Shown: piece by piece, positions 48,736 to 59,393 of the stretch
Layout: every line of letters begins with the position of its first letter
Position numbering within the stretch: the stretch's first letter is position 1
Source: Gordionus sp. m RMFG-2023
Lineage: Eukaryota; Nematomorpha; Gordioida; Chordodea; Parachordodidae
NCBI RefSeq assembly: GCF_954871325.1
Contig: NC_088775.1
Span: 92,150,334 to 92,214,333 of the forward strand
Direction of reading: 5' to 3'
DNA: 64,000 nt
The notes under the pieces: generated by a model
What the model saw: the letters and a program-made list of their open reading frames with translations, nothing else
The model's database searches: none
Told to the model about the DNA's origin: nothing
Made by a program: the position numbers and the translations under genes

Positions 48736-49193
48736 AATAACTTATTAAAATTTAGAAATTCTCTAGCAAAAATATCTCATAATCAATTCGAATTTTTGCT
48801 AATTGCACATTCCCCTCCAATTTTAATTTTTAAAATATTGGTATCTCATAATTAGTACTTATTTTATTCTAGTTTTAATAGTTTTATTATTAATATTATT
48901 ATTATTTTATTAAATTGATTTTTAACAAATATTCATTATTTTAAAAATATTTGAACAAATGTTAAACCTACCTTCTGGTTCTTTATAAGTAAATTTGCTT
49001 TCACTTTATATAGATTATTAAAAAAAAATATTATTGGGTTGGGTAAAAATATCTTACAGGTTGTTAGGAGAGTTATTAAGCATTTTTAATTATTATAAGT
49101 TAAAGATTGAGTTTGTTTGAAAGTTATTATTTTTTAAAAAAATTACTTTTTCATACATTATAATTTAAAAGTATATAGTAGATATCGTCGGTC

Positions 49194-50880
49194 TATTGGA
49201 GTGCTCCACTCAACATTTTCAAAATATTTGAGTTAGAAGTGGATAATATCTTATTTATTCCCTAATATAAGTATATAAAATAAAAACTAGATTAAAAATA
49301 TATTAATTTTTCGCCCAAAGTTATCGTTCAAAATTGATCAATAACTTTTCCCTATTATTTTATTTTAAAACTTTAATGTTGATTTACACATTTTGAACAT
49401 TTTCAAAATTTCTGAGTTAGAAGTGGATAATATCTTATTTATATCCCTAATATACATATATAAAATAAAAAGTAGATTAAAAAAAATATTAATTTTTCGC
49501 CCAAAGTTATCGTTCAAAATTGATCAATAACTTTTTCCTATTATTTTATTTTAAAACTTTAATGTTGATTTACACATTTTGAACATTTTCAAAATTTCTG
49601 AGTTAGAAGTGGATAATATCTTATTTATATCCCTAATATAACATATATAAAATAAAAACTAGATTAAAAAAAATATTAATTTTTCGCCCAAAGTTATCGT
49701 TCAAAATTGATCAATAACTTTTTCCTATTATTTTATTTTAAAACTTTAATGTTGATTTACACATTTTGAACATTTTCAAAATTTCTGAGTTAGAAGTGGA
49801 TAATATCTTATTTATATCCCTAATATACATATATAAAATAAAAAGTAGATTAAAAAAAATATTAATTTTTCGCCCAAAGTTATCGTTCAAAATTGATCAA
49901 TAACTTTTTCCTATTATTTTATTTTAAAACTTTAATGTTGATTTACACATTTTGAACATTTTCAAAATTTCTGAGTTAGAAGTGGATAATATCTTATTTA
50001 TATCCCTAATATACATATATAAAATAAAAACTAGATTAAAAAAAATATTAATTTTTCGCCCAAAGTTATCGTTCAAAATTGATCAATAACTTTTCCCTAT
50101 TATTTTATTTTAAAACTTTAATGTTGATTTACACATTTTGAACATTTTCAAAATTTCTGAGTTAGAAGTGGATAATATCTTATTTATATCCCTAATATAC
50201 ATATATAAAATAAAAACTAGATTAAAAAAAATATTAATTTTTCGCCCAAAGTTATCGTTCAAAATTGATCAATAACTTTTTCCTATTATTTTATTTTAAA
50301 ACTTTAATGTTGATTTACACATTTTGAACATTTTCAAAATTTCTGAGTTAGAAGTGTATAATATCTTATTTATATCCCTAATATACATATATAAAATAAA
50401 AAGTAGATTAAAAAAAATATTAATTTTTCGCCCAAAGTTATCGTTCAAAATTGATCAATAACTTTTCCCTATTATTTTATTTTAAAACTTTAATGTTGAT
50501 TTACACATTTTGAACATTTTCAAAATTTCTGAGTTAGAAGTGGATAATATCTTATTTATATCCCTAATATACATATATAAAATAAAAACTAGATTAAAAA
50601 AAATATTAATTTTTCGCCCAAAGTTATCGTTCAAAATTGATCAATAACTTTTCCCTATTATTTTATTTTAAAACTTTAATGTTGATTTACACATTTTGAA
50701 CATTTTCAAAATTTCTGAGTTAGAAGTGGATAATATCTTATTTATATCCCTAATATACATATATAAAATAAAAACTAGATTAAAAAAAATATTAATTTTT
50801 CGCCCAAAGTTATCGTTCAAAATTGATCAATAACTTTTTCCTATTATTTTATTTTAAAACTTTAAATGTTGATTTTCTCA
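49194..50880 (+). repeat. 186-bp satellite, about nine copies
   Basis: Tandem copies marked by GTTGATTTACACATTTTGAA at 49378, 49564, 49751, 49937, 50123, 50309, 50495 and 50681, with a variant start at 50868. The spacing is 186-187 bp. Copies are nearly identical (single-base differences such as AACTAG/AAGTAG and TTTTTCC/TTTCCC). The first unit from about 49194 is more diverged and the last breaks off after GTTGATTTTCTCAC. No coding potential. Confidence 0.95.
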
Positions 50881-51974
50881 CTTTAAACATTCACGCAAGT
50901 TGAAGCGCTCCAAATCTAGGACGATATAATGAGGATAAAGGAGATAAGAGTCGTTTTTTGCGTAAGTCAAAGTGGCATTTCTCAACATTGGAATACTGAG
51001 AATAATATTTTTTTGAAAAAATTGATCCTTTGGATTTAAAAAGAAAAACGAAAATCTTTGTGTGGCTAAAAAAAAACAAGGTTCTGGAGACGGGTTCGTG
51101 ATTCATAACTTAGAAATTGTTTTGTAGCGGGAGTTTGTCAAAAATTTTGCGAACCCAAAAACCAATGCCAGTCTATGATAATAAAAAGCAGAGACCTGCA
51201 GGCCCGGCCTGAAAGGTTCTAAGGTAAATAAAGGCTCTTAAAGTATTGACTTTTAAATACTCCTTATCTTGTATATAGTTGTAGTGGAGAAGGTAAGAAT
51301 CATTCGACTTGACTGCTCTCTTTATACAAATGACAAGTTGAAGTAAAAAAAATTTAAGCATTTCTAACAGAAAACCTATAATCTAAGCTTATGTTTTTAT
51401 GCACTTAAGCGAAATTCAAAATTTGTATTGTGGATTGCTTCAAACCATTCATAGCCCTTATCCAATCTGCCACAAACCTTAAATAAAGCATCTTCTCTTC
51501 AGATTGCGAGTTCGAATTAACGAAATCGATAGAGTGAGGAGTGAGTAAAAATGGTTTCATTCTTTTTGAGTTGTACTTCCTGTTGAACAATTACTTTAAA
51601 ACTAGTCATAATTACGTCTTTCTCCAACGCTTTAAAGTAGAGCCTTATTCATTGATGTGAAAAATCTAGGTCCATTTCCGTGTTCAGAAATAAAATATTA
51701 TTGGTTCAAGTTCCAGGTTTAGGTTGGGCTCAGGGTTCGGATTAAGAGTTTGGAGAACATAAAGTAATATTGACTCAAAATAATACAATTTTTCTTTCCA
51801 TTTATATATTTATTTATATACCCTAGGGTTCGAGCTTGGGTTCAGCTAAAATGATTTTAACAGTCTGGGTTTAAATCCCTGAATTTAATTAGCTTGAATT
51901 TGCTAGCATTTGTATAAATATGCTAGATAAAACATTGACTTTTCATCTTTCAGTAATTACAACTTCATATTTAA
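50881..51974. other. Spacer with a weak minus-strand frame
   Basis: No firm gene. At 51405-51590 the minus strand has a 61-codon frame reading KPFLLTPHSIDFVNSNSQSE then KMLYLRFVADWIRAMNGLKQ, somewhat protein-like but without a recognised motif or ATG start. A short GC-rich hAT end (CAGAGACCTGCAGGCCCGG) lies at about 51190. Confidence 0.4.
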
Positions 51975-52251
51975 CAGAGACCCCACAGGAGTTACCATTT
52001 TGCGGGCACGGCCCGGTTCGGCCAGGCCCGACCCGGATTTTTTCGGCTAGTCCCGGTTTCAATATTTTAAAGTCCGGTCTGGCCTTTTTTTTAGAAAAAA
52101 TTTTCATACCCGGGTCGAATTTTTTTTTAAAATAAATATATTATATTTATTTTTTATTTTTATAACTAAATAATGGCGATTTCAAATTAATTATACGGCC
52201 GCGGCTCGCGTAACCGGGCCGGGTTTAGGGTGTCGGGCCTGCCGGTCTCGG
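51975..52251. mobile_element. GC-rich hAT MITE, exact 8-bp TSD
   Basis: A 277-bp element starting CAGAGACCCCACAGGAG and ending GGCCTGCCGGTCTCGG. The 8-mer ATATTTAA is identical at 51967-51974 and 52252-52259. CGGCCCGG-type blocks alternate with T/A runs. Clear family member with 783-1136 and 38825-39035. Confidence 0.88.
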
Positions 52252-52771
52252 ATATTTAACCAAAGTTAAGAGATAATAGAAAATCTAAATCGATTATTAG
52301 TTAACATTATAAAGGAAAAATTATATATAAAATTTATATAAGTGTAAATATCATTCAGGTGTTCGAAATTGGGGTAGGGGAAGGTGAAGTTATGTTTAAC
52401 ACATGTGTTATTTGATTGAAAATATTTTATTTATTTTAAATATTGAAGGCCATTTTTATAAAGTCTGAAAATATTAACTAAAACATCTTTTAATATTTTA
52501 ACAAGTGGCGTTATAAAAAAAAAAGAGAAAATATATTTATAGATTAATTATACAAAAACTGATTTGCAAAATTAGATTATTTAAAAAAAAAATTCTGATA
52601 GCTTAATAAATTTAAAAAAAATATATATATTATTATAATAATAAATATCATAATTCTAAAGATTAATTTTTCAATCTAATGTTGAAATCGAATCAAATGG
52701 ATATCTTTCAAATTATATTATCTCTGTTTGTAACCACCTTACGAATAGGTAATTATTTTAATTTTATAGGT

Positions 52772-52961
52772 TAGTGTTGTTGAACTACTTAAAACTTTGG
52801 TCAACTATTAAAGAGCGTAAGCCATGTTTTTATTCGAGAATATTCTAATCAATCTTCAAAGTTGAGACGCGACTTAGAATCTTAATTCAATCTTTAGGCT
52901 AAATGCTTGGCTAAGTTCTACAATAGAGATGGATTCAAAGTTAGGTAATTTAACAACACTA
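52772..52961. mobile_element. hAT MITE, family B
   Basis: A 190-bp element with ends TAGTGTTGTTGAACTAC and GTAATTTAACAACACTA. Flanks TTATAGGT and TTATAGAT agree at seven of eight positions. The body shares ACTTTGGTCAA, CAATCTTCAAAGTTGAG and ATGGATTCAAAGTTAGG with the other copies. Confidence 0.85.
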
Positions 52962-53064
52962 TTATAGATCAAAGCAAAATAATCCTGAATATTTGTTATG
53001 AGTTTAAGATATTTTTTTTTAGAAATTATTATATAATAGTGCTTATATATCATTTTATATAGCA

Positions 53065-53545
53065 GAGTTTCTCATTCAAAAAAAAAAGAAAAAGTCCCTA
53101 ATCAAAAGAGGAAAAGTTTCGATCAAAAAATGTAAAGTGACAATCATAAAAGGAAAAAAGTCAATTAATTAAAAAAAGAGGAAAAGTTTCGATCAAAAAA
53201 GGAGAGGAGTCAATCAATAAAAAAAGGAAAATTACCAAATGTTGAGGGAAAAATCCGATCAAAAGAAGAAAAAGTTTCGATCAGAAAATGAAAAGTGTCA
53301 ATCATAAAAGGAGAAGTGTCAATCAATAAAATAAAGGAAAAGGTCCCAAATGTTTAGGGAAGTCCGGTCAAAAAAAGTAAAAGTGTAAATCGAAAAAAAG
53401 GAAAAAGTTTAATCAAATAAGGAAAAGGGTCCAATCACAAATGTCAAAGTGTCAATCAAAAAAGGAAAACTTCTATAAGGAAAACTTCCAAAAGGAAAGG
53501 AAAGGTGTTAGGCAAAAAAGGAAAATTCCTATTCAAGAAATGGAA
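53065..53545 (+). repeat. Purine-rich degenerate array, left arm of an inverted pair
   Basis: Loosely repeated words of about 20-25 bp such as GGAAAAGTTTCGATCAAAAA and AAAAGTGTCAATCA, strongly purine-biased. The inverse words (TTTTGATTGACA, CTTTTCCTTTTTTGATC) fill 54335-54605. The two arms face each other across about 0.8 kb. Confidence 0.75.
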
Positions 53546-53767
53546 AATCGTAATTTAAATATTTTTTTTTCTATTCAATTTTTCTTAAATTTTTATTTAT
53601 ATCTTCCTTCTTATTTTATTTCCAACTTTTTACCATTTTTTTTTTACTTTATTTTTTCTTACTATATCTTTTCTCAATCAATTTTTCATCTCATTTTTGA
53701 TAATTCTTTTGTCTTTTTAAAAATGATTAAATAAATTTTTAAAATTTTTTATTCACTTTCTCTACTA

Positions 53768-54098
53768 AAGATCTGCTAAAACCCGGTCCGGAAGGGCTGG
53801 ACCGGACCTAATATTTTTAAAGAAAATTCGGGTTGGGTTGGGTCGGAATTTAGAAATTTTTTTTAAAATATATCTAAATTTAACAATTTTATGTCGAATA
53901 TTTTATGTAAAATAAAAAATATTTGATTTTATTTATAGAAAATAGACGCCATATAACATTATATCGTTTATTTTGAGTAATTACAAAAATTGATTCCTAT
54001 ATATAAATAAATTCGAGCCGGACCGGGTAATTTTTTTCAAAAAAAAATTAACCAATTTAATCGAAAAATTAGGCCCGATTCAAACCACTATTCTCTAC
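53768..54098. mobile_element. Worn GC-rich hAT-like element
   Basis: It begins near GATCTGCTAAAACCCGGTCC and ends near GGCCCGATTCAAACCACTA. Inside are GGACCGGACC, GGGTTGGGTTGGGTCGG and GAGCCGGACCGGGTAA blocks between A/T runs, matching the GC-rich family in style. Ends are too worn for a certain inverted repeat or duplication. It lies between the inverted purine arms. Confidence 0.4.
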
Positions 54099-54156
54099 AA
54101 AATTATTTTTTCACAATTCTTTCCTTTTTTTTCATCATACATATCAATATTCTGAC

Positions 54157-54329
54157 CAGTGTTGTTAAATTTGCTTAACTTTGACCATCTTTAGAGCCTA
54201 AAAAAATTCGAATTAAGATCTAAGTTGAGTCTAAACTTGAAGATTGATTCGAATATTTTTTAAATAAAAACATGGCTACATTCTGTTTTATATTTGACTA
54301 AAGCTAAGGTAGTTTATTAACAAACACCC
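54157..54329. mobile_element. hAT MITE, family B, exact 8-bp TSD
   Basis: A 173-bp element starting CAGTGTTGTTAAATTTGC and ending TTATTAACAAACACCC. ATTCTGAC is identical at 54149-54156 and 54330-54337. The body carries AACTTTGACCATC, GAAGATTGATTCGAATATTT and ACATGGCTAC. Confidence 0.88.
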
Positions 54330-54334
54330 ATTCT

Positions 54335-54605
54335 GACATTTCATCATTTTTTAACTCCTTATATTGGTCATCTTTTTATGTACATTTCTAACTTTTCAAC
54401 CACTTTAAGTCATTTTTGATCTCCCTCATTCTTTGAATGGGAATTTTCTTCTTGATTGTCACATATCCTTTCATTTTTAGAAATTTTCCTTTATTTGATT
54501 GACATATTTTCTTTTTTTGATCATACATCTACCAATTGGGGACTTTTCCTTTTTTGATTGACATTTTTTGATCGGGTCTTTTCCTTTTTTGATCGGCATT
54601 TTCCT
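54335..54605 (-). repeat. Pyrimidine-rich array, right arm of the inverted pair
   Basis: Worn copies of CTTTTCCTTTTTTGATTGACA-like words, the inverse of those at 53065-53545. Homology is clearest at 54500-54605. Together the arms could form a large imperfect foldback. Confidence 0.7.
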
Positions 54606-54684
54606 TATATTAGAGGATATAATAATATTCATTAGTTTAAATTATAAGTTAATTATTATATTTACATGAGATTTTTTTTCTTCC

Positions 54685-55042
54685 TAATTTTAGGGATGTG
54701 TCGTAATCAATGGTCCATGGCATATTTGAATGTTCGAATAGTAGGACATTTACCCTTGGGTGATATAAAAGTAAGTGAACTGAACCCTGAGTTGGCCAAT
54801 CAAAATGTAGAAAAATATTTGCACTTAGAATTGTACCCCATACCAAACAATGTGCTGAGTTATAACTTTACTATCGAAGAAAGTGTTGGTGACCCTATAA
54901 TCTATCAAGACCCAAGTCAGAAATTCCAATTCTATAGAGTTTTTTTACAAGGATGAACCAATGGGCGTCATTATACAGGACAAAAAAGATAACACCATGG
55001 TTTTAACTAAAAATTCTTATTTATTTTGGTTGCAACCAAACT
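54685..55042 (+). CDS. Unrecognised protein-coding piece, probably a last exon
   Basis: I do not recognise this gene. After an acceptor-like CTAATTTTAG at about 54685-54694 the frame reads CRNQWSMAYLNVRIVGHLPL, GDIKVSELNPELANQNVEKY, then LHLELYPIPNNVLSYNFTIE and on to FQFYRVFLQG with a stop at 54954-54956. A second protein-like frame overlaps that end at a run of seven T and continues KDEPMGVIIQDKKDNTMV to WLQPN and a stop at about 55042. This could be a decayed gene or a run-length error in the sequence. No signal peptide or membrane segment is evident. No upstream exon was found; the inverted arms and MITEs lie immediately upstream. Confidence 0.45.
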
Positions 55043-55155
55043 AATGTGTTTTTTTTGTATAGTTTTTAACGTTATGCCGCCTTTTCGTAAAATTTTTAAT
55101 CTCTTTTTAAATTTCGAGTATTGAACTATAGAAGTCTGAAAGTTATTTTTTCGCG

Positions 55156-55725
55156 GTCTCGAGCCTAAATCAAATTCTTTTCGAGCTCGACCCGAGCCCG
55201 ATAACACATTTTTGGATCCAACCCGACCCTAACCCGACCCTAACCCGACCCTAACCTGACCCGAGCCCGCTAAAGATTTTTTTATAATTTGAGTAAAACT
55301 ATTATAGTATCTAAGAAACAAATTTAAAAAATTATATAATTTTCACATTAAATGAAAGATAATTTAACAACCCCATAATCTAATTATTATTATTCATATA
55401 AAATTGCATTTTAATTTAATTTAAATTTTAATTTTGTAAAAATATATAAAATTTTAATCAGTTAAAATATATATTAGGTAAAGTTAAAATACGATCTTAA
55501 AAGATGATTGCGGTTATTATAAAAATAATTTTCCTGATTGTCGAAAATAGAGATTGAAATTTTCTATAAAAAAAATGTAATAATAAACTTAAAGACATAT
55601 CAATATTAGTTATTGATTGAAATTTTTTGTGAAACACATGATATTTTGTATTATTAAAGATATTTGTTTTTTTTTAAAAATATATATTTATCGAGTCGGG
55701 TAGGGTCGGATACATCTCACCATGA
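55156..55725. repeat. GC/AT mosaic repeat with CCCTAACCCGA run
   Basis: It opens with GGTCTCGAGCC and GAGCTCGACCCGAGCCCG. At 55217-55262 comes a run of CCCGACCCTAA units (three or four copies), then AT-rich sequence, ending near TCGAGTCGGGTAGGGTCGG at about 55690-55710. The two GC ends are inverse in style (CCGACCC/GGGTCGG), which suggests another worn GC-rich hAT-like element. No duplication was identified. Confidence 0.4.
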
Positions 55726-56106
55726 GTTCGTAATGGCGCGATTGCGATTGCGGTTTAGCGGCGATAAATCCATAATATAGTAAATATCGTATCCCAATTT
55801 ATAGTTACCGATCGCGGGATTCGAGCCGCGAAAGCTAGTCGCCGCGATTTTTTTTAAAAAACACAAATCATTTTTCATTTGTCGAAGCGATTTTGAATAT
55901 TGATTAGTTAAATACGCCTTTGGTGAATATAGCACAAAATAATCTTAAATCACTGAATTTTTGACTTTTGACGATTTCAAACCTATGAATCAAGATAAAA
56001 TGATCATTTAAATTACAAAAGTCTTCATTAGATAAGGAAAGAGAATTTACACCAGCAGATGTAATAGAGGTGTTAATGAAATTAAAATACGGCCCGGCCC
56101 GTGTAC

Positions 56107-56292
<186 letters not shown>

Positions 56293-57348
56293 CTACCATA
56301 TAAAATAATGAAATTATTCGGACAATAAATTCCTTACAAATTCCCGGCACACATGAGTTAATGAAGGTAATACACAAGATGACCAGCATGTATGCAAAAC
56401 CTTTCTCAAAAATGTGTACTGAATGATAAATATGCCATTCCAAAATAAGCCATTATAATTTTACACTTCCTCTACCCTTGCCTGTGTTAAAAGTATTCTA
56501 CATGTATAATTTACTTTATTTTCCCTAATTTTATTTTATTATCATTTTTTTTTGTATTGGATTTCATGATAAACATTTGCATTAGTATTGTTATCACCTT
56601 ACTTATACCTTATAGCATCATAGTGAGAGTCATACATCTATAATTTTGATATTAATCGTAGTTATCGTTATTTTGTTAATATGTTTTAAGTTTATTTTAT
56701 TTCCTTATTTTTATTAGTGGTTTATAATTTGTCTTATATTGTAAATTCCCATCCATACAAGTAAATTATAAAATTTTACTACATCGTTTATTAAAACTTT
56801 TGACTTCTTTGTCTATTGTAAAAAAATAGTATACTTTAAAGGCATCTTCTATTTTTTTTTGAGGATTTCGATAACGGTAATTAATTATCCATTATAACAC
56901 TTCTTAGGTTTGGATTATAAATATATGTAGTACTTTAGTCTTTAACTATTGTATTTTCTTTTCAAGTTGGAATCTCTCTTATATTCCAACAAACATTTTA
57001 TATATTCTTTTAATTACTAATTTATCTTATTCGGATATAATCTCATGTATATTATGAAGTAGTGAATGGTAATTTAATACATCTAGAAATGATTTCTTTA
57101 TCATTTTGGGTATCTTTATATTTGCTATATTTTTGTTGTTGTTGTAACTAAACTCTTCCTCGCGATTTCTCATTTAAAGGACTTATTTTATATTTTCTAA
57201 ATTCTCTGCGTCACAATATCGTTTATCGTTTCGAATAAATTGCAAATTATAAAATACTTTACAACATTTTTTCTAATAATTCTTTCGTTCTTTCCTTCGT
57301 TGGAATATGATTGGTGCTGTGGCCATACCAAATAATAATTGTAAATAG

Positions 57349-57490
57349 TAGTGTTGTTAAAAGGCTCGTTTAATCCGTAAATTTAGGTAATAGATGTCTA
57401 AACCTTTGTTCCTTCTACAGACGAAATCTTCAGGGCCTTTGCGAATATTATTCTAATAAAATATTGAGGTATCTCACTAATAAATAGCGG
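57349..57490. mobile_element. Truncated hAT MITE, family A
   Basis: The left end TAGTGTTGTTAAAAGGCTCG is clear. AATAGATGTCTAAACCTTTG and CTTCTACAGACGAAATCTTC match the family interior and AAAATATTGAGGTATC the start of the right arm, but the right terminus is missing. Confidence 0.65.
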
Positions 57491-58780
57491 TATTGTTCAT
57501 ACGATGATATAGTGAATAATAAGCATTTGCAAATATTCTCGCTTTCCAAAACTAGTGTTGTATAATTGTTGAGATTATTTTCAGATGTAATACAATTCTA
57601 TGATTTTGCAAAATTAAATTGCATTTATCGTAACGAAATACAAGAAAAATATTACACAATAATTAGTGATAATAATATGAAATATTTGAAAGAAATAAAG
57701 TGTTATATGTTAACAATTATTTGCTTGTAATCAGTAGAAAATTTACCAAAAATTTATACACCATTAGTTCGAATCTTATAATTCTCTTCTATGGTTTAAA
57801 TCTGAGACTACTCAAATAAAATGATAAAAATGTAGGATTTTAGTATTCATTGTCCATAGCCTAATCCTAGTTTAACCCTTCTTGATTACGATGAAATAAT
57901 TAGATTAATTTAATTTTTTAGAATATCTTAACAGATTGACAATATAAGACCAGGTAATCTGTTGTCGAACCTCAAAATCTTAAATACCTTTTTTTGAAAA
58001 ATTTTTTAAATTGTAGGCGAATCCAATTGAAATTATTAAACCTTGATTTTATTCATTTGACTAAACTTTTACTGGTTCGAACCAGTTTAAAAAAGGTATT
58101 TTTTTATATAAAACCTGTACCAATATGGGATTGATATTTATTGCTGAGGCTAGTGGGAGAGACTGAATATCTATGGAACTAATAATAAATAAATAAATAT
58201 ATAATTATTAATAATTTCTAATACTAATTCACTACTTTTACTCTTTATTCAACTTCTATCAAATCCAAAATAATAATCACAATATCGTCTTTAAATTAAT
58301 AATCAAAAAATCATCGGTCAATAAAAAATAAAATAATTTTCGAAGAATCCAAATTATCCAAAACTGAACTTTTTTGAATTAACAATGTATATCTATATAT
58401 ATGAAAAAATTAAACAATTTTCGAAGAATTAAATATATATTTGCATATTTGAATATATATATAAAATTTATAGAAAAATATTATGTTCAATTTAAGATTA
58501 TTTACATAGACAAATTACCCCAAAAATATTATCTTCGTCTACCATTTATTTATGAATAATCACTTTTCAAAATTAACATTCGAATTTGCATATACAACAA
58601 AACCTACAAAAATCTTTCAAAAATGACAAATATTTATATAACAACGATCCCCCCCCCCTCCCGTTAATTTACTTAATATATCTTACCGTATTTAATATAT
58701 AATCTTTGTTTAATTTAAATAAGTAATTTGTATAATAAATAAATTCTAATATATGGTTATTATCACTTAATATCGGAATA

Positions 58781-59353
58781 TCTCCATTTTCATTTTCATT
58801 TTCATTTTCATTTTCATTTTCATTTTCATTTTCATTTTCATTTTCATTTTCATTTTCATTTTCATTTTCATTTTCATTTTCATTTTCATTTTCATTTTCA
58901 TTTTCATTTTCATTTTCATTTTCATTTTCATTTTCATTTTCATTTTCATTTTCATTTTCATTTTCATTTTCATTTTCATTTTCATTTTCATTTTCATTTT
59001 CATTTTCATTTTCATTTTCATTTTCATTTTCATTTTCATTTTCATTTTCATTTTCATTTTCATTTTCATTTTCATTTTCATTTTCATTTTCATTTTCATT
59101 TTCATTTTCATTTTCATTTTCATTTTCATTTTCATTTTCATTTTCATTTTCATTTTCATTTTCATTTTCATTTTCATTTTCATTTTCATTTTCATTTTCA
59201 TTTTCATTTTCATTTTCATTTTCATTTTCATTTTCATTTTCATTTTCATTTTCATTTTCATTTTCATTTTCATTTTCATTTTCATTTTCATTTTCATTTT
59301 CATTTTCATTTTCATTTTCATTTTCATTTTCATTTTCATTTTCATTTTCATTT
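58781..59353 (-). repeat. Perfect 95-copy hexamer array (TTTTCA)n upstream of GT31
   Basis: An uninterrupted run of TTTTCA over about 570 bp (about 95 copies) with no visible variant. The minus strand reads as alternating Met-Lys for over 190 codons, a by-product. It ends about 40 bp before the GT31 start codon. A TTTTTTTTCATCAG acceptor-like word stands between array and ATG, so the array may lie in a 5' UTR intron or in the promoter. Confidence 0.97.
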
Positions 59354-59393
59354 AATAGTTAAATTTTTTTTCATCAGTTTTATTGATTTCACA

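Noticed and set aside
49194-50880. CRISPR-like regular spacing
   Set aside because: Units are contiguous 186-bp satellite copies with no unique spacers, in eukaryotic DNA.
58767-59351. 194-residue Met-Lys repeat frame
   Set aside because: Translation of a perfect hexamer microsatellite, with no support as a gene.
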